Notes under the pieces: generated by a model
What the model was told of the DNA's origin: nothing
What the model saw: the letters and a program-made list of their open reading frames with translations, nothing else
Database searches by the model: none
Origin: JBJENW01 sp051880395
Lineage (GTDB): Bacteria; Bacillota; Clostridia; Lachnospirales; Lachnospiraceae
Length of the DNA: 64,000 bases
NCBI GenBank assembly: GCA_051880395.1
Contig: JBJENW010000032.1
Span: forward strand, 29,528-93,527
Direction of reading: 5' to 3'
Translations under genes and position numbers: made by a program
Shown: piece after piece, positions 27,844 to 36,648 of the stretch
Position numbering within the stretch: the stretch's first letter is position 1
Layout: each line of letters starts with the position of its first letter

Positions 27844-28191
27844 TTAGTTTTTTCCATCACTAAGACTGCCAAACTCCTCGATAATGCTATGCAATACTTC
27901 TCTGTATTTTTGCGGAACAAGATATAATACTTCCTTTAAAATTTCTTCCTGTTTGCGACTCAAATACTGCTGCGACGCTCGCCAAGTTCCATAAATTCTT
28001 ACAAAACCATCATTTCCTCTTTTCCGCTCCAGGGGCACAGCCAATTCATCATATAAAAAATCCAAGTCTCTTTTTACAGTTGGTCTGGAGATGCCATACC
28101 TTTCACACAAGTCACTGTAATGTGTCTCCCTGACTTTTGACAAGTAATACATCATATCAATCCTACGTTCATAAAATGAATCTTTTCTCAT
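27844..28191 (-). CDS. Small DeoR/HTH-type DNA-binding protein
   Basis: A 115-residue protein with an N-terminal helix-turn-helix (HYSDLCERYGISRPTVKRDLDFL, residues about 24-46) of the DeoR/HTH_11 type. A short wing and a helical tail follow, and there is no effector domain. GGAGG lies nine bases before the ATG. Such short regulators often occur on mobile elements; its target is unknown. Confidence 0.65.
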   Translation of the reverse strand: MRKDSFYERRIDMMYYLSKVRETHYSDLCERYGISRPTVKRDLDFLYDELAVPLERKRGNDGFVRIYGTWRASQQYLSRKQEEILKEVLYLVPQKYREVLHSIIEEFGSLSDGKN

Positions 28192-28306
28192 AAAGTGAAT
28201 CCTCCCCTGGAAAATAATACTAATCTTTTGTAGGGCGTCACTTTACTAATGAAAAAATTATTTTCATTTTTTCTCATAAAGAAGGATAAAATCACCAAAA
28301 CAAAAA

Positions 28307-28342
28307 CCAGCGAACAACAATTACTTTTTTGCTGTTCACTGG
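28307..28342 (-). terminator. Terminator of the Rpn nuclease gene
   Basis: On the minus strand CCAGUGAACA pairs with UGUUCGCUGG (one G-U pair) and is followed by TTTTTGTTTT, 46 bases after the rpn stop codon. Confidence 0.75.
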
Positions 28343-28389
28343 CTTTCCTAAATTTCACATCTTAGCAAGCATACTGATTTTCAATTTCT
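28331..28389 (-). repeat. Copy 1 of a 59-bp repeat at the rpn 3' end
   Basis: This segment, covering the 3' edge of the Rpn gene and half of its terminator, recurs at 54721-54779 with five differences in 59 positions. In this copy the shared 'QYAC-stop' reading frame is out of phase with the Rpn stop. Confidence 0.75.
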
Positions 28390-29188
28390 AAACTAATTGT
28401 ACCTTACGAGATAGTTCCTCATATTCTTCCTCTGTAATCTCAAAAATATCCATCACTTCTAACTTTGTATATTTTCCAGCTTTCATCATACGAAAGGCAA
28501 GTTCCAACTGTAATTCCTTTTTTTCTTTATCAATCAACTCTTCCATTGCTTTACACATGGCCCGCACTCCTTCCTCATCTTGCTTAAAATACCTTGCTGT
28601 ATCAGCAAGCACTTTAAAATACATCTCATTCGGATTCGCAACTTTAAAATCATGCATGAGCTTTCCTAATTCTGTATCATCCTCATATGCAGCATTCACG
28701 TAAATAATATGAGAACCATCACCAAAATATTCCTCTGCCTCTCGAATATAACGATCCACATGATAGATTGGTTTATTTTTTCCTATAACATCATTCTCGG
28801 TAATAAAAATCACAAATGTTTCTGCCAAATTGTCGACATCAAATCCGGCCGGCAAAATATCACTATCAATTAAGCTGCTATTATATCTCGCTCTTTTTGC
28901 ACCTGCTCCTTTATCTGCTCGTTGAATCTCAATATTGTATTTTTTTCCAGCGGAGTCCGTTGCAAAAATATCTAATCTAAGGGAACGCCCCTTCATATTC
29001 TTCATGCTATATTGTGTTTGAATCTTCTCTATGTTTATATCCGGCTTTTCCAATACAATTTGCAGTACCAGTTCCACCGCTTCATAATTCGCTTCAAAAC
29101 ACTTTGTCATAAAATCATCATCAAGCAATCGAAATTCTTTGATTTTCTGCAACATTTCTTCGTGCTTCTGTGTCATTGCATCACTCAT
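28388..29188 (-). CDS. Rpn family PD-(D/E)XK nuclease
   Basis: A 266-residue Rpn/transposase_31-type protein with a PD-(D/E)XK core: RLDIFATDSAGKKYNIEIQ at about residues 70-88 supplies Asp, Glu and Gln in place of Lys, as is common in the family. The C-terminal third is helical. Characterised Rpn proteins promote RecA-independent recombination, and several belong to defence or toxin-like loci. It is monocistronic in the accessory region, and its last codons appear shifted relative to the sister copy at 54.7 kb. Confidence 0.82.
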   Translation of the reverse strand: MSDAMTQKHEEMLQKIKEFRLLDDDFMTKCFEANYEAVELVLQIVLEKPDINIEKIQTQYSMKNMKGRSLRLDIFATDSAGKKYNIEIQRADKGAGAKRARYNSSLIDSDILPAGFDVDNLAETFVIFITENDVIGKNKPIYHVDRYIREAEEYFGDGSHIIYVNAAYEDDTELGKLMHDFKVANPNEMYFKVLADTARYFKQDEEGVRAMCKAMEELIDKEKKELQLELAFRMMKAGKYTKLEVMDIFEITEEEYEELSRKVQLV

Positions 29189-29468
29189 GCTGATATTTCA
29201 CCTACCATCCATCATTTTCTATAAATATCATAACACAGACCACGTTTTTTTTCAAATTCACCTTTTTCCTTGAAACGCAACATATCTGCTGATATAATAA
29301 ACGCATAAATCTTAATTTCAATCTGTTATTATCATCGGGGAATGATGCCTATTTGATAATGACAGATTTTATTTTTATCACTTTGATGATCCAAAATCAT
29401 AGGATTCCATTCTTCCCGTCCATTTTAAATTCCATACTAGCCGAAACCGTAAAAACTACAAGGACGAG

Positions 29469-29491
29469 TAATGCCCCCACCGGGGGCATTA
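29469..29491. repeat. GC-rich inverted repeat upstream of mobC (oriT candidate)
   Basis: A perfect 10-bp inverted repeat, TAATGCCCCC and GGGGGCATTA with a 3-base loop, lies 140 bases before mobC in an otherwise gene-free 440-base gap (29189-29630). Relaxases of the MOBP type act at inverted repeats beside their genes, so this is a reasonable oriT, though the nick site is not proved. Confidence 0.5.
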
Positions 29492-29630
29492 TGAGTTCGC
29501 AAGCATTGGTTTTGTGTACCAAAACCACACATTTTTATAATTTTATTCTCCGAATGAAAATAAAAAATGTGAAACCGATCTTGGGGCTCATCCCCAAACC
29601 CCTAAAAATAATTTAAAGGAAGATACAAAC

Positions 29631-30023
29631 ATGCAGGAAAAGACATACCAAATACATATTAGATTAAGCAAGGAAGAATACGACGAATTGCTGCGCCAAA
29701 AGGAATTTTTAGGCTGTATGACATATGCCCAGGTGATACGAAATTACATCCGAAACGGCGTATGCTATCGCTTTGATTATGACGGATTATTTGAAACTGC
29801 AACACAGATCAGCCGTATTGGAAATAACATTAATCAGATAGCAAAGGCAGTAAATGAAACGCACGATATCACGCAGTCGCAGATTATCTTTTTAAAAAAA
29901 CACATGGCACAAATCGAACAAATTCTCGGTGATGCGATCGCGGAAAAAGAGCACGTTTCGAGATACCTTGCAGAAAATTTCTTTGTTGGAGGAGCGCACA
30001 ATGGCAATCACAAAGATCATTAA
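29631..30023 (+). CDS. mobC: Mobilisation protein MobC (relaxosome accessory)
   Basis: A 130-residue DNA-binding accessory protein with an N-terminal ribbon-helix-helix-like region (IHIRLSKEEYDELLRQK) and the MobC signature ISRIGNNINQIAKAVN at about residues 61-76. It helps the relaxase open oriT in mobilisable plasmids and elements. It overlaps the relaxase start by 23 bases, the usual arrangement. Confidence 0.88.
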   Translation: MQEKTYQIHIRLSKEEYDELLRQKEFLGCMTYAQVIRNYIRNGVCYRFDYDGLFETATQISRIGNNINQIAKAVNETHDITQSQIIFLKKHMAQIEQILGDAIAEKEHVSRYLAENFFVGGAHNGNHKDH

Positions 30024-31458
30024 AATCACCAGAAGTGCGAAGGATTGTATCGACTATGTCATAAACCCGGAAAAAACAGATGACAATCTGCTCGTTTCTT
30101 ATCAGGGATGCAGTGAGTCAAACACTGCATTATACTTTGATCTTGCACTGCGTGATAACCAGAGAAAAAACAAAGATGGAAAAACGATAAAAGCCTACCA
30201 CTTTATTCAATCCTTTTCTCCGGAAGATGAAATCACTCCGGAACAGGCGCATGAGATTGGAATGGAAATGATGGAACGACTTTTTCATGGAAAATATGCC
30301 TTTGTATGCTCTACTCATATAGACAAAGAACACGTGCATAATCATTTTGTCGTATGCGCTGCGGAGCGTTCCATGACCGGTCGAAAGCTCAATGACAATC
30401 TCACTTTATTGCGCAACTTACGAAGTACGAACGATCAACTTTGTCGTGAACATGGGCTCGATGTAATTGAAAAAGAACGTGGAAAAGCAAAGCACTATTT
30501 TGAATGGTTAGAGGACTTTCAGAATCCTAAAAAATCTGAAAAAGCCCAGCTCAAAGCATTGATCGATCTAAAAATCAGCACCTCAAAAAATTATGAGGAT
30601 TTTATCGCGCAAATGCAGGAGGCGGGCGTTGAAATCACGTTTGGAAATTCAAAACAACATGGGCGCGTAACAAAATATAGACTCCCAGAAACAAATAAAA
30701 AAACTTCGATACACCGGGGTTACAATCTTGGAAAAGGCTACTCCGATGCTATGATCGAAAAACGAATCGCTCGTCGTGTCAATTTTCTCGAACAACAGGA
30801 ACAGCGTCGCTTGGAACGAGCAGAAAAACGAAAAGCAGAACGTGATGCCATGACAAGAGCAGAAAAAATTCTTGACCGTAGCAAATTAAAAATCCGCTCA
30901 ATGCAAGCCATATCCGAGGCAGCTCCGTCATCCGATAACATTGGACTTGCCAAATGGAAAAACCGTCAGAATGCCATGCGTATGCAAAAAATTATTGACA
31001 CATTGAGAAATGATTTTCAAATTGATTATACACAAGTAAAAGGAAAAATCAACGACTTATCTACGCAAAACAGCTATTATGCTGCGCAGATACAAAAACA
31101 GCAAAACTCCGCCCAGCAGATGCAGTATGTTATTGAGAATTGTGCTGCTTATGCCAGATTAAAAGTCTACGACAGAAATCTATCATCTGCTGATGATCAA
31201 GATGCCTACTTTAGAAAACACGAAGCAGAAATTCTCGCCTACATTGAAGCGAAATCTAACCTGGAACGTGCTGGCGTGATTCTTGAAAAGGTAGGGAAAA
31301 AATATATTGAATTTCTACAGCTTCGGTTGGATGAGCTGGAGCATTCCACTGAGCAATTGAAACAACAGCAGCGAAAAAATGCAAAGGAAATCTCCAAGCT
31401 GCAATCCTATCAAAAGGAAATTGAGCTGTATTTGGGGCGTAGTAGAAAAGAGCTTTAA
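30001..31458 (+). CDS. MobA/VirD2-like relaxase
   Basis: A 485-residue conjugative relaxase. The N-terminal domain has the candidate nicking tyrosine in CIDYVINPEKT (about residue 19) and the HxH metal site in EHVHNHFVV near residue 112. The rest is a long charged coiled coil ending in about 30 Gln/Lys/Glu-rich residues. The ATG at 30001, behind TGGAGGAG, is chosen because the family starts MAITKI-like; the longer reading frame runs into mobC. No type IV secretion genes are present, so the element would need a helper to transfer. Confidence 0.88.
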   Translation: MAITKIIKITRSAKDCIDYVINPEKTDDNLLVSYQGCSESNTALYFDLALRDNQRKNKDGKTIKAYHFIQSFSPEDEITPEQAHEIGMEMMERLFHGKYAFVCSTHIDKEHVHNHFVVCAAERSMTGRKLNDNLTLLRNLRSTNDQLCREHGLDVIEKERGKAKHYFEWLEDFQNPKKSEKAQLKALIDLKISTSKNYEDFIAQMQEAGVEITFGNSKQHGRVTKYRLPETNKKTSIHRGYNLGKGYSDAMIEKRIARRVNFLEQQEQRRLERAEKRKAERDAMTRAEKILDRSKLKIRSMQAISEAAPSSDNIGLAKWKNRQNAMRMQKIIDTLRNDFQIDYTQVKGKINDLSTQNSYYAAQIQKQQNSAQQMQYVIENCAAYARLKVYDRNLSSADDQDAYFRKHEAEILAYIEAKSNLERAGVILEKVGKKYIEFLQLRLDELEHSTEQLKQQQRKNAKEISKLQSYQKEIELYLGRSRKEL

Positions 31459-31474
31459 AATTCAAATTCATTTG

Positions 31475-31525
31475 CAAAAAGCCTATCTCAAAATTGGAAT
31501 TCCCGCTTTGAGACAGGGCTTTTTC
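31475..31525 (+). terminator. Terminator after the relaxase gene
   Basis: AAAAAGCC and TCTCAAA pair with TTTGAGA and GGGCTTTTT around a 14-base loop, followed by TTTTTCTC. It separates the mob genes from the convergent regulator gene. Confidence 0.7.
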
Positions 31526-31547
31526 TCGCCACGTCTTATCGACTGTC

Positions 31548-32945
31548 TTACTTATTTTCTGTAATTTCCCAGTGTCCACTAAAGCCACGCCCAATGTAAT
31601 TTACATTATCCATTTCTTTTATATGGCGTTTTATTGTTTTAGAACTTACCCCTAGCGCTATCGCCATCTTTTCTGTACTTATTTTGCTGTTTTTCCGAAT
31701 CAGGTTCATAATCTGAACTTTCATTTTGTCTTGAGGGACACCTTGAGGGACACCTTGAGGGACATCTTGAGGGACATCTTGAGGGACATCATAGTTCAAA
31801 TTCGGCATCACTACGGTAAATTGATATCTGTCTGAACGAAATGACGGCCTCTTGCTCTCGTCATAATTGATTTGAAATTCATATCCACTAATAATCTTTC
31901 CAAAACCACTACCTTTTCGCTCCATATATCCAAGCCTGTTGAATACATCTGCAAGAACCGGATTTCTTCTGGTGGAAGGAACCGTAAGCGGATCTCGTTC
32001 CTGGATCAGCGAACCATCCGGCATTCCTCCCGGAGAATAGATTTCCATTCTGTCATCGTATATGTCAATATGAACTTCACTGCCATTTACCAGATAATCA
32101 CGATGTGCCAAAGCATTTACAAGTGCTTCGTGATAGCTTCGTTCTACATACTCCGGCATTTCTTCTCTCGAATTGGCTGTCTTGCGCCATTTCATTTTAA
32201 AGTTACGCTTAATGAATGCTTCTCCATTTTCAATCAAAGAAATTACACTGCCGGAATACTCTGCATCATCTAAGGCATCCACTGCACCACCGCTTTTATT
32301 CAGCCCATTCCATCTCGTACAGAATAATCTTGAGCAACGAATCGGACTCTCATCAGCAAGGAGTGCACCTGCATTTGTTAAATATCCCTGCTCATTTACC
32401 AATCCGAAAGAAATCAAATCTTTATCATCAAAACTATTTCCTGTCCATTTCTTGTATCTTTCCTTAAGTTTCGAAAATGCATAGTCATCCGCCTTATAAG
32501 TAGAATTCTGTGAATCATAGGATGTATTTTTTCCTCTAAGAACGAGGCGTTTTAGCTCTGTCGCCGCCACCTTTACGCTCTCATTCCCAACACGGACATA
32601 GGCTTCTAATACACCATCTCCTGAATAATAATATGGTGTCTCGTCTCCTTTGTATACTTCGAGGATAACCAACACCTTTCCCTCTTCGGTTTTATGGAAT
32701 CTAAGCTTAAACTCCGGTATCGGATCAAGCCTTGTTTTAATCGCTTCACTAATCTTTTCCGCATCCCCTTCCGGATCTTCAAGTCCAACAACCTGCCCAT
32801 CATCCGAAATACCAAAAATCAAAGCTCCTCCAAATGTATTGGCAAATGCACTTACACTTTTACACCAGCTTTTCGGTTTCTTTACTTCCAGTGCCAGTTT
32901 TTTGTCATATTCCGTTGCTTCGCCTATTAAATCTTTTATATTCAT
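31548..32945 (-). CDS. AlbA-2/HATPase/winged-helix regulator-like protein
   Basis: A 465-residue protein of a family common in accessory regions. The N-terminal AlbA_2 (Schlafen-like) domain (residues about 15-125; FANTFGGALIFGISDDG) is followed by a GHKL-like ATPase region with NALAHRDY near 283. Then come five 4-residue repeats (D/G-VPQ) near 390-410 and a winged helix (STEKMAIALGVSSKTIKRHI) at the C-terminus. Such proteins are thought to be transcription regulators or tRNA/DNA-binding ATPases; the role here is not known. The ATG at 32945 has better spacing from AAAGTGG than the one at 32954. It lies downstream of the BREX operon on the same strand. Confidence 0.75.
   Translation of the reverse strand: MNIKDLIGEATEYDKKLALEVKKPKSWCKSVSAFANTFGGALIFGISDDGQVVGLEDPEGDAEKISEAIKTRLDPIPEFKLRFHKTEEGKVLVILEVYKGDETPYYYSGDGVLEAYVRVGNESVKVAATELKRLVLRGKNTSYDSQNSTYKADDYAFSKLKERYKKWTGNSFDDKDLISFGLVNEQGYLTNAGALLADESPIRCSRLFCTRWNGLNKSGGAVDALDDAEYSGSVISLIENGEAFIKRNFKMKWRKTANSREEMPEYVERSYHEALVNALAHRDYLVNGSEVHIDIYDDRMEIYSPGGMPDGSLIQERDPLTVPSTRRNPVLADVFNRLGYMERKGSGFGKIISGYEFQINYDESKRPSFRSDRYQFTVVMPNLNYDVPQDVPQDVPQGVPQGVPQDKMKVQIMNLIRKNSKISTEKMAIALGVSSKTIKRHIKEMDNVNYIGRGFSGHWEITENK
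31731..31790 (-). repeat. Five tandem 12-bp repeats inside the AlbA-2 gene
   Basis: Five consecutive 12-base units (consensus TTGAGGGACAtC on the plus strand, two variants) encode repeats of D/G-V-P-Q in the linker between the ATPase and winged-helix domains. The unit is a multiple of three, so copy-number change keeps the frame. Confidence 0.95.
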
Positions 32946-32983
32946 AACAAACATCCACTTTCTGTTTTAGCTATAGTCTTTAC

Positions 32984-33091
32984 TCAATTCAGATTTTCAT
33001 ACAACTTATCTACTTCTGTCTCATAGATGCTTTCTGTTGCAGCGTCAAACATCACCCATTCAACAAGTCTTAACAGGAATCCGCTTTCCAT
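32984..33091 (-). CDS. 35-residue ORF coupled to the HEPN-like gene
   Basis: A short frame starting MESGFLLRLVEWVMFDAAT and ending YENLN. Its ATG overlaps the stop of the upstream gene as TAATG, a typical coupling junction, and the composition looks protein-like (amphipathic helix then acidic residues). I do not recognise it. It might be a small partner of the HEPN-like protein or the front of a decayed gene. Confidence 0.4.
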   Translation of the reverse strand: MESGFLLRLVEWVMFDAATESIYETEVDKLYENLN

Positions 33092-34500
33092 TATTTCTCA
33101 TCATCTTTTTCATCATCTTCTGGCTTGTGATCGTTAGAGTCTTGATCTCCATCACTCTTTTGTTCCTCATGCTCGCTTTCATTAACACAGCTTTCTGGCG
33201 ACGAAATAAATGGATACGCCATCCTATTGGCAATCTCTGCACTTCGCATAGCTGATTCTACAGCTGGATTACTCAACATCTTTTGAATTCCATGCAAATA
33301 AGAAAAATCTGGCATACTACTAAGCTGTTTTTGGATTCCATTTAAATAAGACAAGTCAGGCATTGAATTTTGTATACTCTGAGATAATAAATCTGAGCTG
33401 CCTAGCACTGTATTCATTGCATTCTGTGTCAATGAACCCAATAATTGAGATGGCTGAAATTGATCTGCAATACTTGCCACCATTTGTGATATATTACTTT
33501 GTGATAATGCTGCGGATACCGCCAGTCTGCTAAATTCTGCCAAAGCTGAATTCACACCAGAAAACATCTCGCTCATAGTATGCTTTGTCACCTTCGATAT
33601 TGCACCTAAAATATCAGAAATCTTCGTCTCACTGTATATTTCATCTTCTAAGATTTCTATAGCGCGATCTAATTTAGCGTTTATTGAGCGAAGCTTCTTT
33701 TTATACTTATCAAATTTTTCTTTTGATATTTCCTTATGGTGCATTACAGAATTTCTTGGATTTTGCAACTCATCAATTTTTGCCTTAAAATCATCAAATT
33801 CCTTGTATTGGCTAAAGAATCTATCCCATAAGCTTTTTTCAACTCTACACTTATTCAATGCGTCAACCAAAGCATCCCTGTCCATTTTCTCAACGTTCGC
33901 ACGCGAAAGTTGATCATCTAGTGCTTCTCCTATATCCCAGTCTGCATACGGAATAAATAAATAATTTTTTAACTGCTCATAGGTTAATTCATTTAAGGCA
34001 CGCTCAATCATAGCGGTAGGACTAAGATTTTTACTTTTTAACTGATTTTCCATTTCAGTTTGAAATGATTTACTATACCACTCTACTCCAAACATCTTAA
34101 TCAAAGTAGTATATACGAGTTCTCTCGTTTTTCTTTCAAACTTTCCAAATCCGTCCATTAGTTTACAACAGTAATATTGAGACGCCTCATCGTAGGTCAC
34201 CACTATATTCCAATCTTTTCTGTGCTGCCCTTTCTGGAAAGAACCGATCACATAAGATAATGCTTCTGCCGATTTCGAAGCACTCTCATTACACGACAGT
34301 TTCAGAAAAAGCATGTTTGACTTTTTAGAAGACAATTTATACTTAATTGTAAAAGATTTCTTTCTAGGACACACGATAATCTCATCATCTGATACATTTT
34401 CATAGAGTTCTCCAAACGTTTTTTTCACACTATCCTTCAATTCCATGTCTGAAGAATTATTTTCAACATGTTTCAGCAAAATAATAAGATTAGCTTCCAC
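33091..34500 (-). CDS. HEPN-like protein at the end of the BREX operon
   Basis: A 469-residue protein of no family I can name. Near the middle, PRNSVMHH gives an R-X4-H motif (Arg249 to His254) inside a helical context (LWDRFFSQYKEFDDFK before, KYKKKLRSINAKLDRAIE after), as in Swt1-type HEPN ribonuclease domains. Residues 1-130 are beta-rich. Residues 355-405 contain two near-repeats (MPDLSYLNGIQK, MPDFSYLHGIQK), and the last 30 residues are strongly acidic. The GTG at 34500 is chosen because GGGGGTGG precedes it and it follows the brxL stop by one base. A toxin-like RNase linked to BREX is an inference. Confidence 0.6.
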   Translation of the reverse strand: MEANLIILLKHVENNSSDMELKDSVKKTFGELYENVSDDEIIVCPRKKSFTIKYKLSSKKSNMLFLKLSCNESASKSAEALSYVIGSFQKGQHRKDWNIVVTYDEASQYYCCKLMDGFGKFERKTRELVYTTLIKMFGVEWYSKSFQTEMENQLKSKNLSPTAMIERALNELTYEQLKNYLFIPYADWDIGEALDDQLSRANVEKMDRDALVDALNKCRVEKSLWDRFFSQYKEFDDFKAKIDELQNPRNSVMHHKEISKEKFDKYKKKLRSINAKLDRAIEILEDEIYSETKISDILGAISKVTKHTMSEMFSGVNSALAEFSRLAVSAALSQSNISQMVASIADQFQPSQLLGSLTQNAMNTVLGSSDLLSQSIQNSMPDLSYLNGIQKQLSSMPDFSYLHGIQKMLSNPAVESAMRSAEIANRMAYPFISSPESCVNESEHEEQKSDGDQDSNDHKPEDDEKDDEK

Positions 34501-34501
34501 T

Positions 34502-36637
34502 CTATTCCACCCCCAATGCTTTAAATACCGCATCCTCTGCACTCTGATAAGGAATCAACTGAAATGCAGCCATTAAATCTGGTGGTACCGTTGCAAAATC
34601 TACCATAGATATTGCTGGAATCAGCACCTTCTTCGCTCCACTATCCAAACATACCTGAAGTGCATTGGCCAGCTCGTCCACCTTGATCATCGTGCCACTA
34701 ATACTGATCTCTCCCATAATCGCCATAGAACTTTGTACCGATCTTCCCAGTGCAATAGAACATAATGCAATAAGAGTTGGAAGGGCTAGTGTTCCAGTCA
34801 TTCCAATTCCCTGGAGATCCTGATAGTTGATTATGTAGTCCTTATTTAAGGTACTAATAGAAGCACTGATACGATTTCCATTTGCTTTAAGATAATTAAA
34901 CGCTGTATTAGACGCTTCTTTTGCATCTCGATCTGATCCAAGACCCGTTCTGTCAAACTTGCCAGAACCAGGCAGCATCTGACTTTCTAATCTGAATACT
35001 CCAATCATTCCGGACTTTCCACGTGAGACAGTATATACTTGTCCAGGGTTTGTCATTCCTTCTGGAATAAGCTTTCCAACACCTTGCTCCGGAACCGACA
35101 CGTAATGCTCTGAAGCATCCTCCAAATCAATATATGAAAAGTTCACATCATAGAACTCCATTCCACCGATTTTCTTAAGCTGCTCCTTTACACGACGTCT
35201 CATTTCAAGCGAAAGCTTCAATATTTCTTCAAGCTGATCCTTTGTGTAAACTCCGTTTGGATATAAGATTTTAACCAAACCACCGACCATTTTTCTTACT
35301 GCAATGGTATCTCTCTGATTCAGATTTTTTCCTAATCGGAAGTACTCATCCAAAGCATCTCCATATTGCTCTTTTCTCAGTTCTCTCATAAACTCAGCAA
35401 GATAATCTGTGATAAATCCATAATCGTTTGTAAAATGCTCTGGTCTAAACTTCGGGATCTCCCAGCCAGGTATATAACAATGCATTCGATCAAGGAATGC
35501 TGTATCTGTTCCCATCTCTGGTGGGAATGGATCAAATAAACTTGATGTCTTAAGCAATACATCTACACTCTGATTGATATTTCCCACAAATACCATAGAT
35601 GCAGATGCTGCTTTCTCTTCTTTCCCACGTGCAAATGATCCAGATGCCATGTAATCCTTCATAATCTGAATTCCATCTTTATCTTTAAATTTGATTCCTG
35701 CCACTTCATCAAAAGCAACACAATCCCAGAGACCAACAAGACCAACCGTCTTTCTTCCCATGTTATAGAAAAGATTTGCTACCGTGGTCTGACCTCCAGA
35801 AACCAAAATACTATTTGGCGATATCTCTTTGTAAAGATGCGATTTACCTGTGGATCTCGGCCCCAGTTCGCAAAGATTGAAATTATTTTCCACAAGAGGA
35901 ACCATACGGAGCAATAATAACCATTTTTCTCTTTCCTCTAACTGATCCGGCTCCATTCCAATGGAACGAAGCATTACATCCATCCATTCATCCTTACTAA
36001 ACTGCTTTCTGCCTTCTTTAAGCTCTACAATATCTACATGAGGCATCTGAATAGGAGTCAGTTTCACAATCTTTATCGGAGATACTGGTTCCTTAGACTT
36101 TCTCTTTTTTGACTTTACTGGATTACCATCTATATCTACTATCCCAGAAAGCATATCTTCTTCCATCTTGGACTCTGACTCATACTCAAGCTGAATAATA
36201 CACCAGATTCCACCGCAAAGAAGACGATCGTATTTCTCTGGATAGGAATCATCTATTGGAATATTGCTAAGTCCTAAATTTGAAAACTCAGCTTCATGTT
36301 GATCTTTTCTTATATTGAGAGATACAGTAACCTTATCAATTACTGTATAGCTCCCCTTTGCTCTTAATGTTGATAATATCTTCTGGGCTTCATCTGGGCG
36401 GACAAAATTGTCCGCCAGAATCTTCTTTACGTTCTTAACACCCTTTTCGATGGTTTCCTCGTCATCAGAACTACAATACTGTCCCAATAAAAATTCAAGG
36501 ACATATACCGGCACATTTGCACCTTCCTTGATCTTCTTCGTCAGATCCTTTCTTACAATCTTTCCATCAAAGTTTTGACGGAGTTTATTCTTTATTTCTC
36601 CTCGTACATCCTCTGTACCTTCATTAACAAAATCCAT
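34502..36637 (-). CDS. brxL: BREX protein BrxL (AAA+ with Lon-like domain)
   Basis: A 711-residue type 1 BREX component. The AAA+ part has Walker A GPRSTGKSH at about 260-268 and Walker B VAFDEVAG near 307. The C-terminal 150 residues are Lon-protease-like (MGEISISGTMIKVDELANAL). The usual Lon catalytic Ser in GxSAG is replaced by a GMTGT segment and the Lys position reads LANAL, so protease activity is doubtful by eye. BrxL is known to bind DNA as a ring and is needed for phage defence in other systems. It follows the TIR gene by 11 bases. Confidence 0.9.
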   Translation of the reverse strand: MDFVNEGTEDVRGEIKNKLRQNFDGKIVRKDLTKKIKEGANVPVYVLEFLLGQYCSSDDEETIEKGVKNVKKILADNFVRPDEAQKILSTLRAKGSYTVIDKVTVSLNIRKDQHEAEFSNLGLSNIPIDDSYPEKYDRLLCGGIWCIIQLEYESESKMEEDMLSGIVDIDGNPVKSKKRKSKEPVSPIKIVKLTPIQMPHVDIVELKEGRKQFSKDEWMDVMLRSIGMEPDQLEEREKWLLLLRMVPLVENNFNLCELGPRSTGKSHLYKEISPNSILVSGGQTTVANLFYNMGRKTVGLVGLWDCVAFDEVAGIKFKDKDGIQIMKDYMASGSFARGKEEKAASASMVFVGNINQSVDVLLKTSSLFDPFPPEMGTDTAFLDRMHCYIPGWEIPKFRPEHFTNDYGFITDYLAEFMRELRKEQYGDALDEYFRLGKNLNQRDTIAVRKMVGGLVKILYPNGVYTKDQLEEILKLSLEMRRRVKEQLKKIGGMEFYDVNFSYIDLEDASEHYVSVPEQGVGKLIPEGMTNPGQVYTVSRGKSGMIGVFRLESQMLPGSGKFDRTGLGSDRDAKEASNTAFNYLKANGNRISASISTLNKDYIINYQDLQGIGMTGTLALPTLIALCSIALGRSVQSSMAIMGEISISGTMIKVDELANALQVCLDSGAKKVLIPAISMVDFATVPPDLMAAFQLIPYQSAEDAVFKALGVE

Positions 36638-36648
36638 CTACATTTCTC

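Noticed and set aside
31731..31790. 12-bp repeats as a possible CRISPR array
   Set aside because: Units are contiguous with no spacers, far too short, and code for protein repeats in frame.
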